DNA from: Sporosarcina sp. FSL W8-0480
GTDB taxonomy: Bacteria; Bacillota; Bacilli; Bacillales_A; Planococcaceae
Direction of reading: 5' to 3'
NCBI RefSeq assembly: GCF_037963765.1
Contig: NZ_CP150166.1
Location: forward strand, 2,549,501-2,613,500
Length of the DNA: 64,000 nucleotides
The notes below the pieces were generated by a model. It was not told the DNA's origin, did not search any database, and was given only the letters and a program-made list of their open reading frames with translations. Below, piece by piece: positions 8,756-17,188 of this stretch (position 1 is the stretch's first letter; each line of letters starts with the position of its first letter). The translations under genes and the position numbers were made by a program.

Positions 8756-9100
8756 ATGAAGATGGAAACAGCAAAAACTCTTCCACAATCCAAGGATCGA
8801 TTATTGAATACATGTTTTCTTCTATTTTGTTTATGTTTGATGGATGCCCTCTTCACTGATCTCGGACTACGAAATGGTCATATCCAAGAATCGAATCCAT
8901 TCATGAGATACATATATGATTTGAGCATTGCTCTTTTTTATTTTGTAAAACTAAGCCTGCCATTTTTCTTATTCACATTGATGCGCCTCGTGAAACCATC
9001 AACATATTTGAAAAACTTAATCGTCATCGCGATAATCGTCTATGTTGTGGTAATCAGCATTCATATTTCCTGGATTGTGATTATGACTGCCTTCATTTAG
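8756..9100 (+). CDS. DUF5658-like membrane protein
   Basis: A protein of about 114 residues with three to four hydrophobic segments. The first carries LMDALFTDLGLRNGHIQESNP, in which a helix Asp/Thr, Gly and Glu-x-Asn-Pro pattern resembles DUF5658. Function unknown. GTG/ATG/ATG starts are clustered; AAGGAG sits 5 nt before the ATG at 8756. Its last 8 nt overlap the convergent DUF368 gene. Confidence 0.65.
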   Translation: MKMETAKTLPQSKDRLLNTCFLLFCLCLMDALFTDLGLRNGHIQESNPFMRYIYDLSIALFYFVKLSLPFFLFTLMRLVKPSTYLKNLIVIAIIVYVVVISIHISWIVIMTAFI

Positions 9101-9908
9101 AAGGACTTGCCGAATTGAATATATTGGCTACGATCAGCCCCGTGATGAGTGCAATTACGCTCATCACGAACGGGGTTCCACTTTCCGGTATTCCAGGGTA
9201 AATTACAAATACCGAACCGATGATCAAACCGATAATACATGCGAATGTTGCGTAGGTGTAGTTTTCCAATAGAAAACGGATTATTTTACTGCTTACGATA
9301 AAGCCGACTATTACACCCGACCCGATTACAATGATAATGGGTAAATTGAGCGTAGAAAGTGCATTTATCGCAGTCGAATATACACCAAGAAGAAGTAAGA
9401 TAAATGAGCCGCTCACACCTGGTAAGAGCATTGCCATGCTTCCTAACCATCCTGCAAAGAAAAGGCCCAACACATTTTTCATCGATAACGAAGTAATCAC
9501 AGTTGAATCAGCCGGGCTCATAAAAGCTGTAGAAGCAAGAGCCGCTCCAACAATAAGCAACAAGATATAATGTCCAAATTTAAAATTCTTCTTCATGCCT
9601 GCCTGTTTTGAGATGAACGGAATAACCCCAATGATTAGTCCAAGAAAGAAAAATTGTGTAGGCTGATGATAATTTTTTAATAAGAAGTCGATTACCCGAC
9701 TAAAGAGCAATAATGTCAATCCGATGCCAATTGCGAGTGGCAATAAAAATCCAATATGCTTCTTCCAGTCCTTACTGAAAAATCCGCTGATTGCGGTTAA
9801 CAATCGATCATATATACCAAGTATGAACGCTATTGTTCCCCCGCTCACACCTGGAATCAAGTCGCTGATTCCAATGAGAAATCCACGATAAATATTCTTC
9901 CATTCCAT
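9093..9908 (-). CDS. DUF368 family polytopic membrane protein
   Basis: A 271-residue protein of about eight to nine helices with the DUF368 signature GISDLIPGVSGGTIAFILGIYDR near the N-terminus and a second PGVSGSFILLLLGVY in the middle, showing the internal duplication of the family. DUF368 proteins have been linked to undecaprenyl-phosphate translocation (PopT type); applying that here is inference. The ATG at 9908 follows GGAGG. The frame stays open further upstream without a ribosome site. Confidence 0.85.
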   Translation of the reverse strand: MEWKNIYRGFLIGISDLIPGVSGGTIAFILGIYDRLLTAISGFFSKDWKKHIGFLLPLAIGIGLTLLLFSRVIDFLLKNYHQPTQFFFLGLIIGVIPFISKQAGMKKNFKFGHYILLLIVGAALASTAFMSPADSTVITSLSMKNVLGLFFAGWLGSMAMLLPGVSGSFILLLLGVYSTAINALSTLNLPIIIVIGSGVIVGFIVSSKIIRFLLENYTYATFACIIGLIIGSVFVIYPGIPESGTPFVMSVIALITGLIVANIFNSASPSK

Positions 9909-10019
9909 AAATCCATTTCCTCCAGTATTATTTCTGTGATAGTAGTATACCATCTCTCGATTGCCAACAACCATTTTAAATACAGTAGGACTTTTTTTAT
10001 TTTTCTCACATATGTATGG

Positions 10020-10048
10020 TTGACTTTACATATTGTAAAGTGTACTAT
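10020..10048 (+). promoter_or_regulatory. promoter with perfect palindromic operator
   Basis: TTGACT (10020-10025), a 17-bp spacer and TACTAT (10043-10048). The spacer region holds the perfect dyad ACTTTACA-TAT-TGTAAAGT (10023-10041). A repressor bound there would cover the space between -35 and -10. The first gene downstream encodes an XRE repressor, so autoregulation is likely. Confidence 0.7.
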
Positions 10049-10090
10049 ACATACGAGTGATAGTTTCCATTCAGCAGAGGAGGCTTTGGT

Positions 10091-10291
10091 TTGATTAAGA
10101 ATCGTGTGAAAGAGTTACGTGCACGTTTTGATATTACGCAAGGTGAGTTGGCGGATCAGGTTGGTGTGACGAGACAGACTATTGTCGCGTTGGAAAAAGG
10201 GAGCTATACCCCTTCCCTGCTTCTTGCCATGAACCTCGCAGAAGTGTTCAAGCTGCCGATTGAGGAAATATTTTCAAAGGAGGAGAAGTGA
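10091..10291 (+). CDS. XRE family transcriptional regulator
   Basis: A 66-residue Cro/CI-type helix-turn-helix protein with no other domain. The DNA-binding core is ITQGELADQVGVTRQTIVAL, followed by EKGSYTPSL. It starts at TTG with AGAGGAGG upstream. It is directly followed by a membrane protein gene (3 nt gap), a common arrangement in which a small XRE protein controls itself and its membrane partner. The palindrome in its promoter is the probable operator. Confidence 0.88.
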   Translation: MIKNRVKELRARFDITQGELADQVGVTRQTIVALEKGSYTPSLLLAMNLAEVFKLPIEEIFSKEEK

Positions 10292-10294
10292 AAA

Positions 10295-10777
10295 TTGAAA
10301 ATGAATATTGCTGTTTTTTTGCGAATCATGTTGCTCATTTCACTATCTGTAATGGTCTACGATTACTTAAAGATAGAGCAAAGTTTCATTCAGATGGAAC
10401 GAGGGTTTATTAATGAATTCAGCTTGTACATTTCACCATGGCCAGGTCATTTTGTATTAATAACCACCATTCTTTTTTTAGTCGCCAACATCATCCAAAT
10501 TATTACAGTTTGGAGAAACAAAAATGCCGATAGACGTTCATTCCTCACATTCGAATATGATGTTTCTGATGAAAGAGCTGTCGCTAATACTAGAAAAGCA
10601 GTTAGTTACGCATTTTCCATTCTACTTGTCTATTCACTATTAGCGATTGGTTCATATATGTGGATCCCTAATTATTTCGTCGATCATATTTGGTTCCCAC
10701 TTTTTACAACTGCATCAATCCCTATTATCGGATTAATTTCGTATCTTATTGCTTATAAAGTGCTGCACTATAAGTGA
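10295..10777 (+). CDS. four-helix membrane protein paired with XRE regulator
   Basis: A 160-residue protein with hydrophobic segments at about 5-25, 48-70, 105-125 and 133-155 and a polar loop (RNKNADRRSFLTFEYDVSDER) between the second and third. The DVSDER loop recalls DUF2178-type partners of small XRE regulators; no function is established. It starts at TTG with AGGAGG 9 nt upstream. The following truncated gene begins with a similar N-terminal helix. Confidence 0.65.
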   Translation: MKMNIAVFLRIMLLISLSVMVYDYLKIEQSFIQMERGFINEFSLYISPWPGHFVLITTILFLVANIIQIITVWRNKNADRRSFLTFEYDVSDERAVANTRKAVSYAFSILLVYSLLAIGSYMWIPNYFVDHIWFPLFTTASIPIIGLISYLIAYKVLHYK

Positions 10778-10791
10778 AAGGAGAGGATTCT

Positions 10792-10971
10792 ATGAAAGAC
10801 TTAACTATTGCTATATCCTTAAGAATTATACTGATAATAGCTTTTAGTCTGCTTATGTTTAGCGTTTTTGGAATCCGCTCGTTTATTCCAGAAACCGCTC
10901 GTTTATTCCAGAAACCGCTCGTTTATCCCGGAAACCGCTCGTTTATCCCGGAAACCGCTCATTTACCTTAA
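10792..10971 (+). pseudogene. truncated third gene of the XRE operon
   Basis: ATG at 10792 has an excellent ribosome site (AAAGGAGAGG), and the first 27 codons give a membrane helix (MKDLTIAISLRIILIIAFSL) resembling the start of the preceding protein. From about codon 28 the frame consists of a 20-bp tandem repeat (10875-10969), giving RSFIPETA-like repeats, and stops at 10971. I read this as a real gene whose remainder was lost at the array. A functional 59-residue peptide cannot be excluded. Confidence 0.6.
10875..10969. repeat. 20-bp tandem repeat, 4.7 units
   Basis: Four full units of CCGCTCGTTTATTCCAGAAA, the last two changed to TTTATCCCGGAAA, plus a partial unit beginning CCGCTCATTTACC. 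The 20-bp period and the GCTCGT joint are shared with the large array at 61077-61643. Confidence 0.95.
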
Positions 10972-11014
10972 AAAAAACTGTCCCGATAGTCATAACATGA
11001 CTTTCAGGACAGCT
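10970..11014 (-). terminator. intrinsic terminator of trhO
   Basis: On the minus strand CTGTCC...AGTCAT and ATGACT...GGACAG form a long stem followed by seven T. Confidence 0.85.
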
Positions 11015-11023
11015 TCATTTTCA

Positions 11024-12001
11024 TTAGTTTGCAACTTTTTCTTCGCTACGACGCTTTTCGATTTCTTCCATACGTGCATCGAACTCTTCGACCGTCATAT
11101 TCATCTCAACGAAATAACGGTTGCGCGGGTGCACACGGCACTCGTCCGAACAGCTGCGCATATATAGACGCTCATTTTCTTCAGAGCAAAGGATCTTTTT
11201 ATTACATTCAGGATTCGCACAGTTCACATAGCGTTCGCATGGTGTACCGTCAAAATGGTCACGACCAACAACGACATGTTCAACTTGGTTAATCGGAACA
11301 GCAATCCTTTCGTCAAATACATAACATTGACCGTCCCATAGTTGGCCTTTCGCAACAGGGTCTTTACCATATGTTACGATTCCGCCTTCCAAGTGCGCAA
11401 CATCCTCAAATCCTTCACGCTTCATCCAGCCTGTGAATTTCTCACATCTGATTCCACCCGTGCAATACGCAAGGACTTTTTTCCCTTCAAACAGTTCTCT
11501 ATTTTCACGGACCCATTCAGGAAGATCGCGGAAATTCTCAATATCCGGACGAATCGCCCCTCTGAAATGTCCAAGATCATATTCATAATCATTTCTTGTA
11601 TCAAACACAACTGTGTTTTCATCTTGCATTGCTTTCAGGAATTCTTCAGGTTTCAAATATTGACCTGTCAATTCCAAAGGATTGATATCTTCTTCAAGGC
11701 TTAAGTTAACGATTTCTTTTCGATGACGTACGTGCATTTTTTTGAATGCATGTCCATCTGCCTCGTCGATTTTGAACCAAAGATCCTTGAAGCGCTCATC
11801 GCTATGCATCATAGCCATATATGCATCGGTTTGTTCAATAGTTCCTGAACAAGTACCATTAATGCCTTCCGCTCCAATAAGAATACGACCTTTCAATCCA
11901 TGTTCCTTACAAAACGCCAAATGTTCGGCAGCAAATGTTTCTGGGTCTTCGATGTGTACGTATTTATAGTACAACAATACCCGATATGCTCCTTTTTCCA
12001 T
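11024..12001 (-). CDS. trhO: tRNA uridine(34) hydroxylase (rhodanese family)
   Basis: TrhO makes 5-hydroxyuridine at the tRNA wobble position; it was formerly annotated as a rhodanese-related sulfurtransferase (YceA/YbfQ). The 325-residue product has an N-terminal acylphosphatase-like domain ([16 protein letters not shown]), a rhodanese domain with the active-site loop [11 protein letters not shown], and a Cys-rich C-terminal part ([17 protein letters not shown]). AAGGTGG precedes the ATG at 12001; the in-frame GTG four codons earlier lies inside that site. A leader reading frame overlaps its start (see findings). Confidence 0.92.
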   Translation of the reverse strand: MEKGAYRVLLYYKYVHIEDPETFAAEHLAFCKEHGLKGRILIGAEGINGTCSGTIEQTDAYMAMMHSDERFKDLWFKIDEADGHAFKKMHVRHRKEIVNLSLEEDINPLELTGQYLKPEEFLKAMQDENTVVFDTRNDYEYDLGHFRGAIRPDIENFRDLPEWVRENRELFEGKKVLAYCTGGIRCEKFTGWMKREGFEDVAHLEGGIVTYGKDPVAKGQLWDGQCYVFDERIAVPINQVEHVVVGRDHFDGTPCERYVNCANPECNKKILCSEENERLYMRSCSDECRVHPRNRYFVEMNMTVEEFDARMEEIEKRRSEEKVAN

Positions 12002-12180
12002 TTCTTCGACCACCTTCTGTTTGTTTTCTTTGCAGTAGAATTAACAGCCTGATCGGTTTTACAACTATTTAATTGTAAACACATGACAGCTCACCCGTAT
12101 TTGCAAGATCCGGGCCTCAGACATTATACCACAAAACCCGATATTGAAAAAGCATTTATTAATTATAACTGACCAATGTA

Positions 12181-12303
12181 AATGCTTTCCGTTCCGGGCG
12201 GACGCTTTCCGCGGGCATGGCTTTAGTCTCCTCGTCGCTTCGCTCCTGCGGGGTCTTCAGCTCATGCTTTTCCCGCAGGAGTCGCCGCCCTGCACTCCAA
12301 GCG
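12181..12303. repeat. GC-rich imperfect palindrome, copy A (degenerate ends)
   Basis: The core GGCGGACGCTTTCCGCGGGC ... CCCGCAGGAGTCGCCGCC matches the other three copies, but both outer ends have lost the GTTGATT/AATCAAC termini. Inner stem GCATG/CATGC differs from copy C (GCGTC/GACGC) by compensatory changes. Confidence 0.85.
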
Positions 12304-12503
12304 TAAGATTTTTTTATAAAATAATATAATCTTTTCCTTTTAAATCTAATTGTTTCATAGCAATGATGGTGTATACTATAAGTATCGAAGATTCGACATT
12401 ATTTTCGAGAATCTGAAACTATCCACTACATATCCACGTCTAACAAAATAGAAGGTCTGAGTGATCACGGTCTTTTGAAATTTCAATAAGGGAGTCCCGC
12501 AAT
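12304..12503 (+). other. upstream region of the deacetylase gene
   Basis: Between repeat copy A and the deacetylase. A possible promoter is TTGTTT (12350-12355), 16 bp, TATACT (12372-12377). Nothing else is recognisable before the ribosome site AAGGGAG. Confidence 0.4.
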
Positions 12504-13997
12504 ATGAAAAAACCACGCCATAAAACACGTTCCATTTGGATCGATATTATCTTTTCATCAACTATCATTCTATTGACAGTTGCCGCTATTCTTTTAACCT
12601 TATCACCAAATAAAAATCAAACCGCTTCAACTCCCATTGAAAAGGAACACCCTGTGGTGGATTCAATAGAAACCGAAGTGATAGATTCCAATTATCCAGG
12701 CATTAAAATCGTAACCAAAACATCAAATGACAAAAAAGCCCCCTTTGCTATACAATATCCTCAAAGTACAATTGATTCTTTTAATGAAAGAGTTCTAAAT
12801 TATGTCACGAACGTCCAAGAAGAATATATGGAAACGATGAAAAACAAAAGTCTTCTTGATGAAAACACAAAAGGTGAATTGAATATATCCTACGAAACCT
12901 TAACACATTCTTCAGGTAACTATTCTTTCGTACTCGTCAATAACAGTAATTTCAGTGATTCAACTAAAGGAACTACAGAAATTCGTACCTTCCATCTAAA
13001 TCCCGAAACAGGAGATAGCTATTCGATAGCTGATTTGTTAGAAGGTGATATTGATCGATTACGCCAATTGTCTGCTTGGGTATTAGCGGAAATCCAAACC
13101 GACGAAGCGTTAACGAAGCATCTTCACTTGGAACAATTGGAACAATATACAGAACCTAATTGGGGAAATTTCCAGTACTACGCGGTCACCGATGATTCAC
13201 TTATATTTTACTTTGACGAAAATACGATAGCTGATGATTCCGTTGGACCAATTATCATCTCTTTATCTATGAATAAATCAGCTAACCTTCTGTTGGATAC
13301 ATTTAAACCGAAAAGCGTCGAATCTTCGAAGGATGACTCGTCACTTGAAAAGGAAGAGGATTCTACGACTGAGAATACCGAATCAGAAGACGCTATTGAA
13401 GTTGAGGATTCCGAAGAGTCAACTGAAACCATTACAGATGGAAAAAAAGTAGCTTTAACATTTGATGACGGTCCCGACCCAAAGGTGACAAGACAAATAG
13501 TAGAAATACTTGAAAAGCATAATGCAAAAGCAACATTCTTCATGTTAGGCAGTCGGGTAGAGTATTATCCGGAAATTGCTAAAGAAGTTTTCGATGCAGG
13601 CCATGAAGTGGCTAACCATACTTGGAATCATGCAGATTTAACGAAATTGACTCCTGAGCGGATGGCAAAAGAAATCAACGAAACGACAGCAATAATTGAA
13701 CAGGTGACCGGAGCAGAAGTCACAGCATACAGGCCTCCATATGGCGCAGTGAATGAAAAAGTACGCAAGCATTTGAGTCTGCCCACCGTTTTATGGGATG
13801 TGGACACACGTGACTGGGAGCATCGTAACTCACAAAAAATGATTCAGAACATAAAACAAAATACAAAAGATGGCAGCATCATTCTTATGCACGACATCCA
13901 CCAATCGACAGCAGACGGCCTCGATGCTGCACTCACCTATTTGGAAAGTGAAGGTTATCAATTCGTCACAGTTTCAGAGTTATTATCAAACCCTTGA
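12504..13997 (+). CDS. PdaC-like polysaccharide deacetylase
   Basis: A membrane-anchored cell-wall or glycan deacetylase of 497 residues. It has an N-terminal helix at about 10-33, then a DUF4163/DUF3298-type domain (roughly 55-265), an acidic Ser/Glu/Asp-rich linker (265-312) and a NodB domain. All five NodB motifs are present: TFDDGP (about 320), HTWNH, RPPYG, DTRDW and LMHD, so metal binding and catalysis should be intact. B. subtilis PdaC has the same layout and deacetylates MurNAc; the substrate here is inferred. A terminator overlaps the stop. Confidence 0.88.
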   Translation: MKKPRHKTRSIWIDIIFSSTIILLTVAAILLTLSPNKNQTASTPIEKEHPVVDSIETEVIDSNYPGIKIVTKTSNDKKAPFAIQYPQSTIDSFNERVLNYVTNVQEEYMETMKNKSLLDENTKGELNISYETLTHSSGNYSFVLVNNSNFSDSTKGTTEIRTFHLNPETGDSYSIADLLEGDIDRLRQLSAWVLAEIQTDEALTKHLHLEQLEQYTEPNWGNFQYYAVTDDSLIFYFDENTIADDSVGPIIISLSMNKSANLLLDTFKPKSVESSKDDSSLEKEEDSTTENTESEDAIEVEDSEESTETITDGKKVALTFDDGPDPKVTRQIVEILEKHNAKATFFMLGSRVEYYPEIAKEVFDAGHEVANHTWNHADLTKLTPERMAKEINETTAIIEQVTGAEVTAYRPPYGAVNEKVRKHLSLPTVLWDVDTRDWEHRNSQKMIQNIKQNTKDGSIILMHDIHQSTADGLDAALTYLESEGYQFVTVSELLSNP

Positions 13998-14018
13998 ACA
14001 ATTTGTTCAAGGGTTTTT
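13988..14018 (+). terminator. intrinsic terminator of the deacetylase gene
   Basis: AACCCTTGAACAA and TTGTTCAAGGGTT form a near-perfect stem that includes the stop codon, followed by T residues. Confidence 0.85.
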
Positions 14019-14076
14019 CTATCTTTTTCGAGAATCACTTGTTATAATAAGATTAGAACAGATTGGAGGGATTAGA

Positions 14077-14466
14077 TTGTTCATTCAAATCGAACCGACA
14101 TCGGAAATACCGATTTATACACAATTGGCTAATCAATTAATCGAGTTGATAGCAGCTGGAACATTACAACCTTCCGAAGCTTTGCCATCGGTCCGTTCCC
14201 TGGCAGCTGATCTCGGTGTTAACATGCATACAGTAAACAAGGCATATCATGAATTAGAACGGAAAAACATCATTCAAATCATTCCCAAGTCGGGTGCTGT
14301 TATTAACTCAATTTCAAACAGTGGACCAAGCGTGTCTCAAGTCGACCATATAAAGCAATTTATGAAACCGCTCCTTGCAGAATCGATTGTCTACGGAATG
14401 GATGAGGAAGAAATTTTATCAATCGCAACGTCAATCATTTCAGAAATTAGGGAGGGAAAAGAATGA
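14077..14466 (+). CDS. GntR family regulator, YtrA type
   Basis: A 129-residue repressor with an N-terminal winged helix (PIYTQLANQLIELIAAG, LPSVRSLAADLGVNMHTVNKAYHELERKNII) and only a short C-terminal helical part, as in the YtrA subfamily. The start is TTG at 14077 with GGAGGG six nt upstream. Its stop overlaps the ATG of the DUF1648 membrane gene (ATGA), so the two form a coupled operon; YtrA-type regulators usually control their own membrane partner. A TATAAT at 14043 is a plausible -10. Confidence 0.88.
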   Translation: MFIQIEPTSEIPIYTQLANQLIELIAAGTLQPSEALPSVRSLAADLGVNMHTVNKAYHELERKNIIQIIPKSGAVINSISNSGPSVSQVDHIKQFMKPLLAESIVYGMDEEEILSIATSIISEIREGKE

Positions 14467-15569
14467 CAGTATCCATATTTCTTGCAATCATTATTTTTTT
14501 AACACTGATTCAAGCCGCAATTCCACGATTGCTTAAAAAAACTATCGTATTCGGTGTAACGATACCCGAAACGAATGTTGAAGACGAGAAATTGTCCAGC
14601 TACAAAAAAATCTATTCAACAATTATTCTGTTAACTGGATTGATTGGTATACTTCTATTAGTATTTCAAGGTTTTGGTAGTGATTTGCAGGAGGAAAAAA
14701 TAGTAATTAGTGGACTCATTGTTCAGTTTGGCATTCTCTTTGTAAGCATGATTCTCTATTTATATTTCCATATACAAACGACAAAACGAAAACGGGAGAT
14801 GAAATGGGGAGAAAATCTTAAAAAGGTTCGAGTTGCCGATTTAGCGAGCCGTTCCAATGATGAAATGCTTCCTTCAATAATCTTCGCGTTGCCAATGGCC
14901 ATTACGATCGGACTAATCGCCTATACCATTAGCCAATATTCAGCTATGCCAGACATGATTCCTACCCATTGGGGTCCAGATGGTCAACCCGATGCCTTCA
15001 CAGAAAAAAATCCATTCTCCGTCATTGCACTTTTACTAATTTTACTTGTCATGCAAGGGATGATGGTGGCGATCAATACGTTCACAAAGAAATCCGGTGT
15101 AAAGCTAAACGCTGCAAGAAGAAAGTCATCCCGCATCCAGCAATTATCCTTTCGAAAATATACAAGCTGGTTCATGTTTTTAACGACTATATTGATAACA
15201 ATCCTTTTCGGTTTCTTCCAGATGACAACAATTCATGGTGAATTTGCAGGGTCAATGATAATGATGGTGTTACCGCTTGCCTTCTTACTCGTCATCTTGC
15301 TTGCGACCGCATTTTACGCTTTCAAAGTCGGTCAAGGGGGTTCTCGTATCCATACCGAGGTTGTCGATGAGGAAACACCGGGCATTACGGATTTGGATGA
15401 TGACCAGTACTGGAAGGCCGGTGTGTTTTATGTAAACAAAAACGACCCATCCATCTTTGTTGAAAAGAGGTTCGGGGTCGGTTGGACGATCAATTTCGGC
15501 AATCCAATCGGATATTTGGTTTTGATTGGGCCACTTCTGATCATTTTGGTAATATCATTTTTATTATAA
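14463..15569 (+). CDS. DUF1648/DUF5808 membrane protein
   Basis: A 368-residue integral membrane protein of about nine helices. The DUF1648 signature IPTHWGPDGQPDAF is at about residue 168-181. The C-terminus carries a DUF5808-like segment (DDQYWKAGVFYVNKNDPSIF, FGVGWTINFGNP). Family members are often paired with YtrA-type GntR regulators, as here. The biochemical role is unknown. Confidence 0.85.
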   Translation: MTVSIFLAIIIFLTLIQAAIPRLLKKTIVFGVTIPETNVEDEKLSSYKKIYSTIILLTGLIGILLLVFQGFGSDLQEEKIVISGLIVQFGILFVSMILYLYFHIQTTKRKREMKWGENLKKVRVADLASRSNDEMLPSIIFALPMAITIGLIAYTISQYSAMPDMIPTHWGPDGQPDAFTEKNPFSVIALLLILLVMQGMMVAINTFTKKSGVKLNAARRKSSRIQQLSFRKYTSWFMFLTTILITILFGFFQMTTIHGEFAGSMIMMVLPLAFLLVILLATAFYAFKVGQGGSRIHTEVVDEETPGITDLDDDQYWKAGVFYVNKNDPSIFVEKRFGVGWTINFGNPIGYLVLIGPLLIILVISFLL

Positions 15570-15582
15570 AGTTCAAAAAAAA

Positions 15583-15604
15583 AACCGGCATTGGCCGGTT
15601 TTTT
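15583..15604. terminator. bidirectional terminator
   Basis: ACCGGC and GCCGGT with flanking A8 and T7 runs, between two convergent genes. Confidence 0.85.
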
Positions 15605-16587
15605 TAGTTGAATACACTTGTGCTGTGCAATGGTTGAAGTCTTGCTTTCGGATCGATATATGCTTTGGCATGGTTTACTGCAGTAGGGGCTTCCCCTAAT
15701 CCAACAGCTATCAGCTTCACTTTACCATCGTAGCTTGTTACATCACCCGCGGCATAGATCCCTTCAATATTCGTTTCCATCCGTGAGTTGACAAGGATGG
15801 AGTTTCGATCCATGTCAAGTCCCCACTCTTTTATCGCACCAAGTGATGAAATATTACCGTAATTGACGATTACGTGATCGACAGCGACTCTCTCTTCTTG
15901 GCCATCTTTTTGTGCAAGAACGACTTCTTTTACATTACCGCCTTCTCCAACGATCGATTTAACGGCACGTGAAGTAAGGACATTCACTTTTGAAGACATC
16001 AACTGGTTAACACTTGTTTCATGAGCAGTAAACCGTTCGCGTCTATGGACAAGTGACACGTTTGAAGCAATATCTTCAAGCATTAGCGCCCAATCGACAG
16101 CCGAGTCCCCACCACCGCATATAAGTACTTCTTTACCTTTAAATAAAGAAAGATCTTTTATGCCGTAATGCAAAGTGCTTCCTTCAAAATCACTTTCTTC
16201 CGCCAAACCAATTTTACGTGGTTGGAATGCACCAATTCCAGCCGTTAACAGAATCGTACGTGTCAAATGAGTACCTTTATCCGTTTTGAGGATAAAATGA
16301 TCCCCATTACGCTCAGCGGAAATCGCAGTTTCCCCAAGGTGGATTTCAGGTTTAGAATAATGTGCTTGCGTTACAAGATTTGCAACCAAATCCTTTGCAA
16401 GGATTTTAGGAAAACCACCGACATCATAAATATATTTATCCGGATAAAGTTCGACAAGCTGCCCACCAAGTTGAGGAAGACTATCGATTATTTTAACGGA
16501 CATTTCCCTCATGCCTGCATAAAAAGATGCAAAAAGTCCAGTTGGTCCCCCGCCTATAATTGTAATATCGACTATTTCATTCTTCAT
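15604..16587 (-). CDS. ferredoxin/flavodoxin-NADP+ reductase, TrxR-like (YumC type)
   Basis: A 327-residue flavoenzyme moving electrons between NADPH and ferredoxin or flavodoxin. The FAD-binding GGGPTG is at residues 12-17 and the NADPH-binding GGGDSAVDWA at about 160. The CxxC redox pair of thioredoxin reductase is absent, which separates this family from TrxB. The AAGDV(T) motif near the C-terminus closes the FAD site. Length and sequence fit the Bacillus YumC/YcgT enzymes. It is monocistronic with a shared terminator. Confidence 0.88.
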   Translation of the reverse strand: MKNEIVDITIIGGGPTGLFASFYAGMREMSVKIIDSLPQLGGQLVELYPDKYIYDVGGFPKILAKDLVANLVTQAHYSKPEIHLGETAISAERNGDHFILKTDKGTHLTRTILLTAGIGAFQPRKIGLAEESDFEGSTLHYGIKDLSLFKGKEVLICGGGDSAVDWALMLEDIASNVSLVHRRERFTAHETSVNQLMSSKVNVLTSRAVKSIVGEGGNVKEVVLAQKDGQEERVAVDHVIVNYGNISSLGAIKEWGLDMDRNSILVNSRMETNIEGIYAAGDVTSYDGKVKLIAVGLGEAPTAVNHAKAYIDPKARLQPLHSTSVFN

Positions 16588-16704
16588 CTATAAACACTCC
16601 AATTTTCTTTGACTTAGGATGCATGCGAAAACTGTTTTGGTGTATCCTCACCTATCTACTCTACACATTATCTACTACTTTTCAAATAAAAACACATTAT
16701 GTGT

Positions 16705-16995
16705 TTAGTAGTCTTCCGTTAAATGCTCCTCGCAGAATGCCGCAATTGCAGCTTCCTCGTCCTCTTCAAGTGCAAAGTCAAGTACCTTGTCAGTTTCCCG
16801 CTCAAACAGATTGCAGGACGCAACTTTACCTTCCTCACCATCTATCGCATAGATAACCCGGACACCGGTCCCTTGCTCCGTGTAAAGCTCATCTTCCTCG
16901 TCGAACTTCACATATATCCGGAATTCAAAACGTCTTCCTGAAAGAATCCCTGTCGGATCGATCAGTTCTTCCATACTGTATTCAATAACTTCCAT
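16705..16995 (-). CDS. DUF6509 family protein
   Basis: A 96-residue acidic cytoplasmic protein. The pattern IDPTGILSGRRFEFRIYVKF, then DEEDELYTE, then LDFALEEDEE near the end fits DUF6509, a Bacillales family without known function. I start it at the ATG at 16995, preceded by AAGGGTG. No membrane segment or catalytic motif is visible. Confidence 0.7.
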   Translation of the reverse strand: MEVIEYSMEELIDPTGILSGRRFEFRIYVKFDEEDELYTEQGTGVRVIYAIDGEEGKVASCNLFERETDKVLDFALEEDEEAAIAAFCEEHLTEDY

Positions 16996-17188
16996 CTCGC
17001 ACACCCTTACATTATTTACTCCCCTTATTTTACAACAAACTCGAATGCAGAGCACAATTAAAGGCCTTCCGATAGGACGATATTAAATAAATCCTAATTT
17101 CCCCAATTTTTCTTTTGCATTTTCTAATTGATTGATGAACAATGAAGATAGTGAATAATTTTCACATTAAACAAACGGGGGTAGGAGT

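Noticed and set aside
12181-12303. Insertion sequence or MITE with target duplications
   Set aside because: No transposase is encoded, and I could not see clear flanking target-site duplications around any palindrome copy.
12144-12329. A 61-codon plus-strand frame
   Set aside because: It is formed by palindrome copy A and has no ribosome site or protein-like composition.
13208-13543. Ser-rich minus-strand frame opposite the deacetylase
   Set aside because: It mirrors the acidic linker codons of the real gene and has no start signals.
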